Notes: generated by a model from the letters alone, not told the origin. Shown: positions 44,001 through 46,009, counted from the stretch's first letter. The stretch is DNA of 64,000 nt from Trichobilharzia regenti (GCA_944472135.2 CALYDD020000387.1:96416-160415), one strand, 5' to 3'. Program-made: numbers and translations.

Positions 44001-46009
44001 CTGGTTTTCCAATGGTTCTCTAACTAATTTCAGCTCATGATGAAATCCTGTAACCAAATTACAGGGTACTCATACAAGTGCGTCGGCTATCCATTGATAG
44101 AGTGCCCTCCAACCAACCACGCACCTAGTCCGCGTCCAATTCCCGGAAAAAGAGGGAAAATTGCGCGTGAGGCTAGCAACAACCCTACGACTACTGGAAC
44201 GTCTCGGAAGCTTGAAGTCGTATGTTACACTCGAAATGCAAAGGAACAAAAACAAAAACTTATACTAGTTAAGGGTAACCACTAACTAACTACGCATTGA
44301 ATAGTCGTTTTTTTCTGACGTGAAGTTTATCAACGACTTGTTTGTTTTGATTCAGTCTTCACACCTTCATAGATTTTTTTACTGCAAATAAAATTCAGGA
44401 TTGGATTTCAAATTAGTAGTAAGGTTTGTATCGACAGTTACGTTAAGGTATTGTTTTCAAGATGTGTAATTCATGATAAAATGGTCTAATTTCTCGATGA
44501 TGTCAACTCTAATGACCACATGATCAGTGGTATCCTAATATTATATATATAGCTCCCGCTAAATGCAAGGTGATGTTACAGGACTGGACCACACTGACTC
44601 CTAGTTTAGAAATAGGGAGTGGAGTGGTAGAGCACGTCGACCACTTCCCTTATTTGGGAAGTACCATCAGCCAGTGCCAACGGGTTGACCTCTGGCGAAA
44701 TCTCAGCACGGATACAGAGGGCTAGTTTCGCATATGCCAGTTTACGCCGTCTCTGGCGTAGACGTGATATCCGGTTAGCTGTCGACCGAAGGGCGGGTGT
44801 ACTGCTCATCAGTCCGTCTTCCTTTATCGCTGTCGATGAGACCTTGCCATTGAGAGTGGAAGACATGAAAAGATTAGCTGTCTTTGATCATAGGTTCCTG
44901 CGTTCTATCTCCCGTGTTAAGTGGTAAAATAAGGTGAGCAATATTGAGGTTAGGCGTCGAGTGCTAGGTAAGGTGAGGAAATCACTGGACGAGGCTGTGA
45001 AATTACATCGACTTAGATGGTTAGGACATGTGTTACGCATACATGTCTAGTCATCGCCTCCCTCGACTGACGGGGAATGTTAGCTGACATAGAGTCAGGT
45101 TGGAAAAGAGCTAGCGGCGGTCAAACCAAAACATGGCACCAGTCAGTGAAATCCACACCTGTTAGTTTAAGTCACGTAAGTCACAGATGTCAGCTCCCTA
45201 GTACAGGTGTTTAATGATGTCTGAGGGTTAACATGATGTCATTTGCTGGATGTTGATTAGCAGTGGAGTCCAGAATGCGCATTTCCTTAGAATTTTTCAG
45301 TCCATTTTTTGTGCATATTTATTTGTAACTTAACAATTTCCTAAATCTCCTGTTATGGTTCAGTTGATTATCTTGTTACCAGTAACAAAGTTAGAAGAGT
45401 TTTACTTACATTATCAGAGTCATCAATATTGTTGACGAAATCGATGGTGAAATTAATCCAAAATCAAAATAATGCCTACTGACTAGATGGATGAATTACC
45501 CGAAGGTTTGATAAGAGCTCGTGTCCCATGGGGTTCACCATATATTCGAGTGAATTTGGTGCTCATTAACGGCACAGGGTTGGCAATAGTGCTTTATCAC
45601 AAATCACTTGTCGTGTCACTGAATTCCATCCAACCTAGTGACTGAATGGTCCACAGAGTAGTAGTCTATTAACTTGAAGGTCCTTGGTTCTACCCCTGAT
45701 AGGTGTTTTGGCCCCCTCTGATGAAGGGTATCAAACTAAGACGAAACAGCTGTATCCAGTGCTTCAGCCACCCCACCCCACCCCCAAAATCTGAATACTC
45801 TGGGTTTCCTTTAATTTCATGTTTGTTTGTTTTTTCATTTTTCTCGCTTAATAATGAAATTATTTTATATTTATATTGTTTTCATGTCTATTTTTTGGTT
45901 TAGTTATGATTTAGACTGGCATTTCAAACCAATCAAAGCTCGTCCTAATCCCCTATTGGCTATTCATTATCTATTATATATTGTTGAAAAGAAAACGTCA
46001 ACTGTGTAA
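649..46009 (+). CDS. ASPM: ASPM / abnormal spindle orthologue, 3' part of gene (17 exons; N-terminus off window)
   Basis: Seen: exons 649-993, 2013-2360, 2517-2656, 3769-3944, 8607-8800, 10328-10620, 16724-16915, 18475-18743, 22253-22283, 23832-24050, 25705-25923, 27361-27579, 30564-30782, 36671-37172, 39489-40078, 43503-43762 and 45904-46009. They total 4,322 nt with phases agreeing at all 16 junctions, giving about 1,439 aa plus stop. Order: ASPM helical region (visible residues 1-235), calponin-homology domain 1 (about 240-430, with [13 protein letters not shown] and [11 protein letters not shown]), CH2 (about 485-615, with [14 protein letters not shown]), about 15 IQ motifs (about 630-1000), and the ASPM C-terminal region with [15 protein letters not shown] and DWHFKP. 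Family knowledge: ASPM/Asp binds microtubule minus ends at spindle poles, with calmodulin bound to the IQ motifs, and acts in spindle focusing. The IQ region is far shorter than in vertebrate ASPM. The start codon and the N-terminal ASH-type domain must lie upstream. Introns are TE-rich. Confidence 0.93.
994..2012. other. Intron 1, no gene recognised
   Basis: AT-rich sequence with no protein similarity I recognise. A short (CA)n run lies at 1975-1985, just before the exon b acceptor. Confidence 0.5.
2013..2360 (+). CDS. ASPM: ASPM exon b
   Basis: The acceptor follows a T8 tract and ends ACAAG; the donor is CCCA|GTAAGT. Phase 1 in, phase 1 out. It begins [19 protein letters not shown], aligning with the conserved ASPM segment of type GERQKVLxWLLSYNPLWL. 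It continues into a Ser/Thr/Asn-rich, low-complexity, lineage-specific stretch, probably disordered, before CH1. Confidence 0.85.
2517..2656 (+). CDS. ASPM: ASPM exon c, start of CH1
   Basis: The acceptor is TTCCTTACAG and the donor ATTAAA|GTAAGT. Phase 1 in, phase 0 out. It encodes [18 protein letters not shown] followed by [15 protein letters not shown], matching the ASPM CH1 pattern of LLLLVCFLDYAK followed by IDHDPCLF. Confidence 0.9.
2657..3431. other. Intron 3, upstream part, unassigned sequence
   Basis: No coding similarity is visible. The more GC-rich stretch 2840-3290 looks like an old repeat, but it has no second copy in the window that I can see. Confidence 0.4.
3432..3500 (-). 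mobile_element. SINE/RTE-B 3' end fragment
   Basis: The block of type TCCCAGTGGAACATAGGGCT followed by TCAAGCTAGT is shared with the SINE at 42140-42385 and with the 3' end of RTE-B. T-rich sequence on its left is the complement of an A-rich tail. Confidence 0.6.
3502..3600. repeat. Dispersed repeat, copy 1
   Basis: It shares AGCTCCCTAGTACAG, ATGATGTCTGAGG and TTAACATGATGTCATTTGCT with 45185-45290. The second copy directly follows an RTE-A relic. Nature unknown. Confidence 0.6.
3769..3944 (+). CDS. ASPM: ASPM exon d, CH1 core
   Basis: The acceptor is CTCATTTCAG and the donor TTTAGT|GTAAGT. Phase 0 in, phase 2 out. It encodes [13 protein letters not shown] and [13 protein letters not shown]. 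The latter is the most conserved CH1 block of ASPM proteins (NLAVDLxxGVRLVR). Confidence 0.95.
4372..4399. repeat. (AT)n microsatellite
   Basis: Fourteen uninterrupted AT dinucleotides inside intron 4. Confidence 0.95.
4424..5616 (-). mobile_element. Penelope-like element relic (P1) with GIY-YIG endonuclease segment
   Basis: Minus-strand translation gives, in order, [17 protein letters not shown] (about 5620-5530), [14 protein letters not shown] and [18 protein letters not shown] (5510-5301), then [19 protein letters not shown] and FRIYEH (5263-5150). This is the linker plus GIY-YIG-type endonuclease of PLEs, which the family uses for target-primed reverse transcription. It is frameshifted and carries stops. 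The 4424-4505 end resembles the outer end of the palindrome arm at 13.8 kb and sequence at 38.0 kb. It is interrupted by RTE-A at 5626. Confidence 0.8.
5626..7899 (-). mobile_element. RTE-A LINE, 5'-truncated, with open RT frame
   Basis: A non-LTR retrotransposon of RTE type inserted in PLE relic P1. It is flanked by a 9-bp target-site duplication ATGCCTCTG at 5617-5625 and 7900-7908. The 3' end on this strand finishes with a (CAGA)n-type tail, seen as TCTGTCTGTCTG on the plus strand, as in the other RTE-A copies. The endonuclease half is missing through 5' truncation. The open RT frame is annotated separately. Confidence 0.9.
5883..7808 (-). CDS. RTE-A reverse transcriptase ORF (641 codons, 5'-truncated)
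   Basis: RT of a non-LTR retrotransposon; the enzyme copies element RNA onto nicked DNA. Seen in order: [57 protein letters not shown] (motif A Asp), [18 protein letters not shown] (motif B), [15 protein letters not shown] (catalytic YADD), then the C-terminal block [18 protein letters not shown] and [18 protein letters not shown]. The frame has no stop or frameshift, implying a young copy. The Met at 7808 is internal to the original ORF; the complete protein would carry an upstream APE-type endonuclease, lost here. It is antisense to ASPM within intron 4 and is not an ASPM exon. Confidence 0.9.
   Translation of the reverse strand: MNKLNPKVSKNHWISTASSDLIDARRLIPASFEFNEERKLHKRKLTKSLRKDREQWWVTKAKEMEKASRIGNTRKLFRLIRETSGRRQIIGETISEKNGTIISFKDRRLERWKEHFEEQFNLPTATLNLPAIHHVPEWDIDTGPPSVGEVTKAISNLKRGKAAGPDGIIPEMFKYGGDILICRLTEVLGKVWESETVPSDWGKSLIIPIFKKGNKSSCDNHRGISLTNIVSKILGSVIMHRLSRTREEQTRENQAGFRPGRGCIDHIFTLRQILEHRHTFRRPTIVIFLDLKAAFDSVDRKVLWQCLTVKGVPRKYIALIKALYSNSRSRVRAYGELSSELVTTSGVRQGCPLSPFLFNFIIDMLMEVSLTERNDLGIDLLPGNSLMDLEYADDIVLLGEDADKIQQSLLNTLSSNLRMFGMRFAPTKCKMLLQNWTTSTPSLVIGSEVMEHVDHFTYLGSCISTNGLIVDEISARIRKARAAFADLHHLWSRRDIRLSTKGRVYCSSVRSVLVYGSETWPIRVEDMKRLTAFDHRCLRSLSHVRWFHKVSNVDVRRRVLDKEGKSIDEAIKLHRLRWLGHVLHMPNHRLPRRALLADIGAGWKRVSGGQTKTWPHQSMKSLTVKLSQVGRCRLPGWGPRD
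7909..7984 (-). mobile_element. PLE relic P1, upstream continuation
   Basis: On the far side of the RTE-A target-site duplication the minus strand reads [13 protein letters not shown] with stops. That leads into the LVRTLF block at 5616 once the insertion is removed, as expected for PLE sequence between RT and endonuclease. Confidence 0.5.
7985..8560 (+). mobile_element. RTE-A relic (3' portion)
   Basis: Degenerate copy of the RTE-A C-terminal coding region and 3' UTR: GTGTTAAGTG, ATTGAGGTTAGG, GGTCAGACCGAAACCTGG and the 3' end AAGGTTCTATGTTAAAAC with CAGTCAGTTA. No long frame. It ends 46 bp before ASPM exon e. Confidence 0.75.
8607..8800 (+). CDS. ASPM: ASPM exon e, CH1
   Basis: The acceptor is ACTTCTGTAG and the donor GACG|GTGAGT. 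Phase 2 in, phase 1 out. It carries [10 protein letters not shown], then a divergent insertion, then [20 protein letters not shown], a near-diagnostic ASPM CH1 motif (IPAISRLQKxHNV). It is separated from exon d by a 4.66-kb intron filled with a PLE and RTE-A. Confidence 0.95.
9150..9460 (-). mobile_element. PLE relic (P5), region after the GIY-YIG domain
   Basis: The minus strand reads [21 protein letters not shown], stop, then [11 protein letters not shown]. This is the pattern downstream of the endonuclease in many flatworm PLE and related elements (V-ILD ... ARE-AWHS ... INRHI). No intact frame remains. Confidence 0.5.
10050..10128 (-). repeat. tRNA-like SINE fragment
   Basis: The minus strand has an A-box-like TGGCTTAATGG and, about 45 nt on, GGGTTTCACGTCC in the B-box position. 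It resembles the tRNA heads elsewhere in the window but is poor. Confidence 0.4.
10328..10620 (+). CDS. ASPM: ASPM exon f, CH1 end and linker to CH2
   Basis: The acceptor is TGTATAG (short pyrimidine tract) and the donor GTAACA|GTAAGT. Phase 1 in, phase 0 out. It begins [20 protein letters not shown] (compare DIVDRHREKTLxLLW in ASPM), continues through a charged linker, and ends with [18 protein letters not shown], the first helix of CH2. Confidence 0.94.
10761..11916 (+). mobile_element. RTE-A LINE insertion, 5'-truncated, with TSD
   Basis: Flanked by the 12-bp duplication ACACGTTGCGAG at 10749-10760 and 11917-11928, with a CAGACAGACAGA-type tail. Coding starts within RT motif B ([17 protein letters not shown]), then [18 protein letters not shown] frameshift near 11110 lies between TYLGST and [14 protein letters not shown]; another lies past 11420. 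It sits 128 bp after ASPM exon f in the sense orientation and is non-functional. Confidence 0.92.
12000..12060 (+). repeat. tRNA-like SINE fragment
   Basis: A B-box-like GGGTTTGATCCCC lies at 12011-12023, with ACCTCTTAACC upstream. This is a weak tRNA-derived remnant. Confidence 0.35.
12165..12510. repeat. Inverted repeat, arms about 118 bp, PLE-terminus-like
   Basis: The left arm 12165-12282 and right arm 12391-12510 are complementary. In the right-arm sense they share CTCGAAACGTCATCA, ATATTACTG-type sequence, TTATCAAAATAAAATCTT and ATACTC...CACAGTGCC. The block GAGC...GCTCGAAACGTC resembles the 3' half of a hammerhead ribozyme, but no CTGANGA core is present. A related block lies at 20340-20405 beside PLE relic P4, suggesting PLE terminal repeats. 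Confidence 0.7.
12876..13834. repeat. Large near-perfect palindrome (arms about 458 bp, loop about 42 nt)
   Basis: The left arm 12876-13333 is the reverse complement of the right arm 13376-13834 with few mismatches and one single-base length difference. Examples: ATTCAGGTTGTATGCAGTG against CACTGCATACAACCTGAAT at the outer ends, and CAATCCATTCTCA against TGAGAATGGATTG at the inner ends. The outer end of the right arm recurs, diverged, beside PLE relics P1 and P3, and this palindrome abuts PLE relic P2. That suggests inverted PLE terminal repeats. The mirrored 62-codon open frames on both strands are a consequence of the symmetry. Confidence 0.9.
13835..14588 (-). mobile_element. PLE relic (P2)
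   Basis: The minus strand reads [20 protein letters not shown] (about 14448-14385) followed by [16 protein letters not shown]. This is the PLE segment after GIY-YIG; a decayed endonuclease ([19 protein letters not shown]) lies over 14460-14540. The foldback retroposon at 14599 has inserted into it. Confidence 0.65.
14599..15072 (+). mobile_element. Hammerhead-bearing tRNA-headed foldback retroposon (H1)
   Basis: Flanked by the 10-bp duplication AGAATCATGA (14589-14598 and 15073-15082). The left end (GATTTCATCATGAGCTGACA) is the inverted complement of the right end (TGTCAGCTCATGATGAAATC-like). Interior: leader TGAGATGCTCACTGG, tRNA-like head with A-box TGGCTTAATGG (14870s) and B-box GGTTTGAACCC (14912-14922), hammerhead-like module CTGATGAAGA ... 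GACGAAACAGCTGTCC (about 14938-14988), and a 3' end finishing CCAATACTTG. Confidence 0.85.
15228..15292 (-). repeat. tRNA-like SINE fragment
   Basis: The minus strand shows A-box-like TGACTCAGTGG and B-box-like AAGTTCGAAAC at tRNA spacing. No tRNA gene is claimed. Confidence 0.5.
15293..16723. other. Intron 6, 3' part, no feature recognised
   Basis: AT-rich, with a G9 run near 15645. There is no protein similarity and no clear repeat copy. Confidence 0.5.
16724..16915 (+). CDS. ASPM: ASPM exon g, CH2
   Basis: The acceptor is TTCAATTTTCTAG and the donor AGAAAA|GTATGT. Phase 0/0, 64 codons. It encodes [20 protein letters not shown], matching the ASPM CH2 signature FSDGRxLCYLIHHYHP. The exon lies beyond a 6.1-kb intron holding an RTE-A insertion, two inverted repeats, a PLE fragment and a foldback retroposon. 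Confidence 0.94.
17043..17071. repeat. (AT)n microsatellite
   Basis: An uninterrupted TA run of about 29 nt in intron 7. Confidence 0.95.
17190..17860 (-). mobile_element. RTE-B LINE relic (3' portion)
   Basis: It starts with a TTATTATTATTATTATC tail and TCCGAGTGGAACACATGGCT, then the RTE-B C-terminal region on the minus strand, e.g. GATCTCCTCCATGTCACC, GGGTTCCACTCGAGCAGTGG and CAATTCATCTCCATTTTC. Degenerate. Confidence 0.8.
18008..18250 (+). mobile_element. tRNA-headed SINE with RTE-B-like body and tail (S1)
   Basis: The head has B-box-like GGGTCCGATTCCC (18076-18088). The body has GGGTGTAGGGCTAGCTACCC, resembling the RTE-B 5' UTR block GCGTGAGGCTAGCAACCCC. The tail GTGTTCCATTTGAACGCAAA with AGGAATAAAAC resembles the RTE-B 3' end. 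It lies in intron 7, sense. Confidence 0.75.
18475..18743 (+). CDS. ASPM: ASPM exon h, end of CH2 and first IQ motif
   Basis: The acceptor is TTTACCTCTAG and the donor GGAAG|GTATGT. Phase 0 in, phase 2 out. [12 protein letters not shown] corresponds to the ASPM VRDLGGIPAMI block. [19 protein letters not shown] is the last CH2 helix. [13 protein letters not shown] is the first IQ motif. Confidence 0.93.
19525..19600 (+). mobile_element. RTE-A 3' end fragment
   Basis: GCAGCTTGAACTAATGCACT, TTTGTCCAAAGTTCTGCGC and TCATTCAGCA match the RTE-A terminal block (ACTTGAAC..CCGCACATTTGTGCAAAG), diverged. Confidence 0.6.
19960..20330 (+). mobile_element. Hammerhead-bearing tRNA-headed retroposon (H2), monomer, degenerate
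   Basis: Leader GAGAAGTCGTGACCAGTGAG, tRNA-like head with GGTCCTAGGTTCGAACCC (20144-20161), hammerhead relic CGATGATTCCCAAACTAGGA then TGAAACAGCCGTCCAGTACT, and 3' part ATCCGGTAGAAACAAATC. It lacks the inverted left arm seen in H1, H3 and H7. Confidence 0.7.
20335..20935 (-). mobile_element. PLE relic (P4) with GIY-YIG C-terminal part
   Basis: The minus strand over 20755-20580 reads [33 protein letters not shown] and [10 protein letters not shown]. This is the back half of a GIY-YIG-type endonuclease (form YIGQTSRxLxxRLxEHK) with the region behind it. A terminal block at 20340-20405 contains, on the minus strand, TTCGAAACGTCATCC, shared with the inverted repeat at 12165-12510. Stops are frequent. 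Confidence 0.6.
21735..22165 (-). mobile_element. RTE-B relic (3' portion)
   Basis: Tail TTATTATTATTATTGTTCCC, then TAGTGGAACATAGGGCTTCA. The minus strand encodes [39 protein letters not shown] and [10 protein letters not shown], the RTE-B C-terminus. About 100 codons remain open. Confidence 0.85.
22253..22283 (+). CDS. ASPM: ASPM exon i, 31-nt microexon
   Basis: The acceptor is TGTCTTTTTTTCAG and the donor CTAGA|GTAAGT. Phase 2 in, phase 0 out. It encodes only [11 protein letters not shown] across the junction, a basic helical spacer between the first IQ motif and the IQ cluster. It is supported by strong splice sites on both sides and by restoring the frame between exons h (phase 2) and j (phase 0). 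Confidence 0.8.
22893..23545 (-). mobile_element. RTE-B relic (3' portion)
   Basis: TATTATTATTCCGTTGGGTT and GACTGGAACATAGGTCTTC mark the 3' end. Minus-strand RTE-B coding relics continue to about 23545. A (GGTT)n run has expanded inside it at 23184-23213. Confidence 0.75.
23184..23213. repeat. (GGTT)n simple repeat
   Basis: About six tandem GGTT/TTGG units inside the RTE-B relic. Confidence 0.9.
23832..24050 (+). CDS. ASPM: ASPM exon j, triple-IQ exon 1 of 4 (219 nt)
   Basis: The acceptor is TTATTTTTCAG and the donor AACG|GTAATT. Phase 0/0, 73 codons. There are three IQ motifs: [27 protein letters not shown] and [16 protein letters not shown] motifs bind calmodulin or related light chains. 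Same length and pattern as the next three exons. Confidence 0.95.
24173..24220 (-). ncRNA. Candidate hammerhead ribozyme, type I with minimal stem III
   Basis: On the minus strand: UUUCC, core CUGAAGA, stem II strands GUUCGG and CCGAAC (six perfect pairs) around a loop, GAAA, then CUUUGGAAUC. UUCC pairs with GGAA as stem I. The conserved core CUGANGA...GAAA is complete. Stem III is minimal and the nucleotide before the cleavage position has drifted (CUUU rather than CGUH), so present activity is doubtful. Confidence 0.6.
24499..24552 (+). ncRNA. Hammerhead ribozyme relic
   Basis: Counterpart in the right arm: CUGAAGA core at 24504-24510, GUUCG...CCGAA partial stem II, then GGAAACGUUGGAAU, retaining GAAACGUU and the stem I strand GGAA. 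Insertions in stem II probably disable it. Confidence 0.5.
25070..25415 (+). mobile_element. RTE-A relic (3' portion)
   Basis: ATGAAAAGGCTAGCTGTCTT followed by TGATCG, AATATTGAGGCTGGGAGTAG, GACAGTTGTTTTTAGCCAG and AGTTCTATATTTAGAC-CAGTCAG follow the RTE-A order. Frame destroyed. Confidence 0.75.
25705..25923 (+). CDS. ASPM: ASPM exon k, triple-IQ exon 2 of 4 (219 nt)
   Basis: The acceptor is CTGCAATCTAG and the donor GAGAGAG|GTGGGT. Phase 0/0. IQ motifs: [28 protein letters not shown] and [14 protein letters not shown]. It shares the frame [15 protein letters not shown] with the neighbouring IQ exons. Confidence 0.95.
26760..27120. repeat. Dispersed repeat, copy 1 (unknown, LTR-like length)
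   Basis: It shares many blocks in order with 47350-47660: ACAGAAGAC then GCAACAGAT-GTTTA, AGATATTTATA, GTACATTATTAT, GTGTCTTC-like then TTGGTTGTTTC, GAGAGTTAATCT, and TCATGACCA then GCAGCCAGCTCTCAC. No coding similarity. A solo LTR or non-autonomous element is possible. Confidence 0.6.
27361..27579 (+). CDS. ASPM: ASPM exon l, triple-IQ exon 3 of 4 (219 nt)
   Basis: The acceptor is AATCACTTAG and the donor AAATCG|GTAATT. Phase 0/0. IQ motifs: [28 protein letters not shown] and [15 protein letters not shown] replaces I before Q in the second motif. Confidence 0.95.
29483..30091 (-). mobile_element. Hammerhead-bearing foldback retroposon (H3) with 14-bp TSD
   Basis: Flanked by GAAATATAATGATT at 29469-29482 and 30092-30105. 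The left end CAAGTGTTGGTTTGTAGGG is the complement of the family 3' terminus. Two partial units lie head to head: a minus unit (hammerhead module about 29573-29625) and a plus unit with leader TGAGATGCTCACTG, tRNA-like head (TGGCTTAATGG; GGGTTCGAATCCC at 29967-29979), hammerhead module 29988-30036 and CTCATGATGAAATCCT end. Arms 29490-29600 and 29625-29725 can pair. Confidence 0.88.
29988..30036 (+). ncRNA. Hammerhead ribozyme-like motif (CUGAAGA core)
   Basis: GUACUG (stem I 5' strand), CUGAAGA core, GUCCC...GAC stem II region, GAAAA, AGCUGUC, then CAGUAC (stem I 3' strand, six perfect pairs with GUACUG). The core matches CUGANGA. Stem II is shorter than in sister copies. Confidence 0.55.
30158..30232 (-). 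repeat. tRNA-like SINE fragment
   Basis: The minus strand reads GATTCAATGGTAGAAT, then GGGTTCAGTCCTCG in the B-box position. Derived from a tRNA-like sequence; not a tRNA gene. Confidence 0.45.
30564..30782 (+). CDS. ASPM: ASPM exon m, triple-IQ exon 4 of 4 (219 nt)
   Basis: The acceptor is CTTTAAATAG and the donor CAAGAG|GTAAAT. Phase 0/0. IQ motifs: [28 protein letters not shown] and [14 protein letters not shown]. The following intron (5.9 kb) contains the intact antisense RTE-B. Confidence 0.95.
30881..34111 (-). mobile_element. RTE-B LINE, apparently full length and intact
   Basis: It contains an uninterrupted 989-aa ORF, a 3' end with the RTE-style trinucleotide tail (TTATTATTATTATTATTATT on the plus strand at about 30881-30899) and about 235 nt of 5' UTR. 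A possible short TSD, GTACATTA, lies at 30873-30880 and 34112-34119; it is tentative, so the 5' boundary is uncertain. The element is antisense in ASPM intron 13. Confidence 0.8.
30905..33874 (-). CDS. RTE-B polyprotein: APE-type endonuclease + reverse transcriptase (989 aa)
   Basis: Non-LTR retrotransposon protein that nicks target DNA and copies element RNA there. Endonuclease (about residues 12-255): [16 protein letters not shown] (catalytic Glu), [32 protein letters not shown] (terminal SDH). RT (about 450-760): [60 protein letters not shown] (motif A), [13 protein letters not shown] (motif B), [10 protein letters not shown] (catalytic FADD). C-terminal: [11 protein letters not shown] and [14 protein letters not shown]. 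No stop or frameshift; the length fits RTE elements, which have one main ORF. The Met at 33874 opens the frame just before TWNVRTM. RTE includes SR2 of S. mansoni; I cannot name this family exactly. Confidence 0.95.
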   Translation of the reverse strand: MLNLLAPKEKVCVGTWNVRTMYETGKAAQIANEMKRYGIQVLGICESRWNGSGLTKLSTGESVIYSGHPEDNHTHTEGVAIMMSPTATKALIQWEAISSRIMTARFNSKGRKVSIIQCYAPTNNADLEKKEEFYRQLQATMDNTPAGDMKILMGDMNAKLGPDNTGRELIMGREALGEMNENGELFADFCAFNELVIGGSVYKHKDIHKATWVSPDGQTKNQIDFISISRKWRRSLLDTKARRGADVGSDHYLVQGTIQIKLKAFRESGAADRPQAKFNTQKLKDQATKDIFIASIKDKAETQINTSEKVGVEKHWNNLKTVWSQTCIEILGRKKRQDKQWLTTDTWKLIEERRTVKQKIIQCTDEQQKQELNASYNTLNKRVKKSAREDKRKYYETMANEAEQAAGKGDLATLYQTTRHLSGKRSTQIKPIKDDNGKSITKEVEQRKHWVEHFKRLLNRPPPTTRPAIPTTEAELPVNTDPPTKSEVLNAIKMLKAGKTPGPDGIPAEALKIDPETTADLMTPLLEKVWKEGKVPEDWKNSYLFKLPKKGDLSQCKNWRGIMLLSIPSKILSRIILERIKQALDEKLRPEQAGFRRNKSCIDQIATLRIIIEQSLEWQSPLYLNFIDFEKAFDSVDREVIWKLLRYYGVPSTIIHLIQQLYDNAACQVIHNGKLTEAFEVRTGVRQGCLLSPMIFLIAIDWIMRQTTATNEGTGIKWTDTKDLEDLDFADDICLISHKLEDMQMKSNKLAEEASKIGLHVNIDKTEMMKIPCQHQQQQQTTISINGKNLKETTSFTYLGSIVSTTGGTDEDIKARIGKARQAFITLKSVWRSTAISIKNKIRIFNSNVKSVLLYGSETWRVIKSISNKLQTFINNCLRSILKIRWPEKISNRDLWERTNQEPIVKQIGRKKWRWIGHTLRKPSSDITRQALEWNPKGRRRVGRPRVTWRRSCEEEMKACGQTWSRVKKLSENRSQWRCAAEALCSSRN
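34555..35010 (+). mobile_element. RTE-A relic (3' portion)
   Basis: CGGTTGAGATGGTTAAGACA, AGTGTTAGCTGACATAAG, GGTCGTCAAACCAAAACC, and a terminal GAGTTTCATGTTGACAGTCA match RTE-A order. Degenerate. Confidence 0.75.
35670..36225 (+). mobile_element. RTE-A relic with internal deletions
   Basis: GGAATTGATTGGCTTCCAGG and GGAATCTTCGAATGTGTGAC followed by TGCAATTCGATCC jump directly to GCGAGATGGCTAGGACACGT, then run to the 3' end AAAGTTCTACGTTGAAAATC. The middle of the RT C-terminal region is missing. Confidence 0.8.
36226..36670. other. Intron 13, 3' end, no feature recognised
   Basis: AT-rich sequence before the exon n acceptor; no repeat copy or coding similarity seen. Confidence 0.5.
36671..37172 (+). 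CDS. ASPM: ASPM exon n, last IQ motifs and start of C-terminal region
   Basis: The acceptor is TCTCCTTGTAG and the donor TTTTTGC|GTAAGT. Phase 0 in, phase 1 out. It carries [14 protein letters not shown] and [14 protein letters not shown], the last two IQ motifs. A Lys/Ser-rich linker follows, then helical repeats ([33 protein letters not shown]) of the conserved ASPM C-terminal region. Confidence 0.93.
37440..37975. mobile_element. Hammerhead-bearing retroposon pair (H4), inverted, degenerate
   Basis: The minus unit 37447-37640 has a hammerhead relic (TTTCGTCCCTGTCTGGGACT, then CTTTAGCAG) and a B-box complement near 37496. The plus unit 37725-37975 has AGAAGTTGTAACAAGCG, GGGTCCTAGTGGCTGAAT and AAACTAGGACAAGACAGCTG followed by TCCAGTACTCCC. 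Same head-to-head arrangement as H3 and H7 but older. Confidence 0.7.
37974..38515 (-). mobile_element. PLE relic (P3)
   Basis: The minus strand over 38515-38370 reads [20 protein letters not shown] followed by [19 protein letters not shown], the PLE segment directly after GIY-YIG (compare P1 LRLKG and P2 [20 protein letters not shown]). Its terminal part 37974-38062 matches the outer end of the 13.8-kb palindrome arm and contains CTGATGAG...CGAAA on the minus strand at 38025-38043. Confidence 0.75.
38520..39488. other. Intron 14, 3' part, no feature recognised
   Basis: AT-rich; a short TGTATGTATGTATGTGTGTG run lies near 39424-39443. No coding or repeat assignment. Confidence 0.5.
39489..40078 (+). 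CDS. ASPM: ASPM exon o, C-terminal helical region
   Basis: The acceptor is CTTGCTTTAG. Phase 1 in, phase 0 out. [20 protein letters not shown] matches the ASPM C-terminal FLRSCNRSVPxxEV block and is followed by LLNIGRHTN. It contains an Asn-rich simple insertion encoded by (AAT)n near 39788. The end [16 protein letters not shown] matches the LLELLQIYREKPG segment. The donor is ambiguous by one codon (exon end 40075 or 40078); both keep the frame. Confidence 0.9.
40640..41165 (+). mobile_element. RTE-A 5' UTR-like fragment
   Basis: It aligns with the reverse complement of 52080-52590, the 5' leader of the RTE-A relic there. Shared blocks include CAGCAGTAAAGTTGTTTCCC, TAACCAGCCATGCTG, CACTCTGTAGAGAAGG and, further on, TTGTCCCCTTCG and CCACGGGTTTGGGC. 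A 5' fragment without the 3' end is atypical for a LINE. Confidence 0.55.
41640..41888 (-). mobile_element. tRNA-headed SINE (S4-type)
   Basis: Minus strand: head GTCGGTAGCACAGAGGTTAG followed by GACTCT, B-box GGGTTCGATCCCC (41825-41837), then a body with GGCTACCGATATCACATGCT, GAAAATTCCAT and GTGTGGAAACAAGCTGTAAT. The same head, body and 3' block recur at 63597-63800. The tail is A-rich. Confidence 0.85.
42140..42385 (-). mobile_element. tRNA-headed SINE with RTE-B 5' and 3' sequences (S3)
   Basis: Minus strand: head with GGTGGGACAGCGGTTAGGAC and B-box GGGGTTCGATCCCC (42331-42344). The body has GAGGCTAGCAACCCCATCCT followed by GTAAAATAAAAACTGCTACA, matching the RTE-B 5' UTR at about 33885-33925. 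The 3' end TTGAAGCCCTATGTTCCACT followed by GGGAACGC matches the RTE-B 3' end, then an A-rich tail. Confidence 0.85.
42900..43200 (+). mobile_element. RTE-B relic (internal C-terminal part)
   Basis: GGCTCACAGATTTCGCACTT, TTTCCAACATCCTGTAGCAG, GGATGGCCAGTCAGAAAGGA and GGGTGGATTGGATACACGCT follow the RTE-B C-terminal order. No frame. Confidence 0.65.
43503..43762 (+). CDS. ASPM: ASPM exon p, C-terminal region
   Basis: The acceptor lies after a long T tract (TTTTTTTAACTTAG); the donor is CTCAG|GTTAGC. Phase 0 in, phase 2 out. [16 protein letters not shown] matches the ASPM GSIFxKTCCLLAILL block, and [19 protein letters not shown] follows it. Confidence 0.92.
43902..44056 (+). mobile_element. 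Hammerhead foldback retroposon, internally deleted (H5)
   Basis: The left end CAAGTGTTGGTTTGTAGGG ... GGTTACAGGATTTCATCA is joined directly to the hammerhead module (43955-43994) and the plus 3' part ending GATGAAATCCTGTAACC. The tRNA head is lost. Flanks TTTACACGGTATT and ATTACAGGGTACT may be a diverged duplication. Confidence 0.8.
43955..43994 (+). ncRNA. Hammerhead ribozyme-like motif (CUGAAGA core, perfect stem II)
   Basis: CUGAAGA at 43955-43961, stem II GUCC/GGAC with loop CAAACUA, GAAA, CAGCUGUC, CAGUAC. The catalytic core and stem II match the consensus. Stem I is lost because the upstream GUACUG strand was deleted. Confidence 0.5.
44062..44275 (+). mobile_element. tRNA-headed SINE with RTE-B-like body and tail (S2)
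   Basis: Head GTGCGTCGGCTATCCATTGA followed by TAGAGTG; B-box region GCGTCCAATTCCC. The body GCGCGTGAGGCTAGCAACAA matches the RTE-B 5' UTR block. Tail TTGAAGTCGTATGTTACACT followed by CGAAATGCAAAGGAACAAAA. Confidence 0.8.
44555..45182 (+). mobile_element. RTE-A relic
   Basis: GCTCCCGCTAAATGCAAGGT to CCAAAACATGGCACCAGTCA and AAGTCACGTAAG, covering the RTE-A C-terminal third. Frames break near 44690 and 44830. It is followed immediately by the dispersed repeat at 45183. Confidence 0.85.
45183..45292. repeat. Dispersed repeat, copy 2
   Basis: Same blocks as 3502-3600: AGCTCCCTAGTACAG, AATGATGTCTGAGG and TTAACATGATGTCATTTGCT, ending CCAGAATGCGCATTTCCT. Confidence 0.6.
45600..45775 (+). mobile_element. 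Hammerhead-bearing tRNA-headed retroposon (H6), degenerate
   Basis: A-box-like AGTGACTGAATGG, then GGTCCTTGGTTCTACCCC as B-box relic, then CTGATGAAGGG, ACTAAGACGAAACAGCTGTA and TCCAGTGCTTC. It lies just before the last ASPM exon. Confidence 0.65.
45904..46009 (+). CDS. ASPM: ASPM exon q, C-terminus and stop
   Basis: The acceptor is TTTTGGTTTAG, phase 2. It encodes [20 protein letters not shown] then [15 protein letters not shown] and TAA at 46007-46009. This corresponds to the last ASPM block, which ends in the form PDWVL...NPLQAIQMVMDTLG, so the C-terminus is complete. Confidence 0.93.
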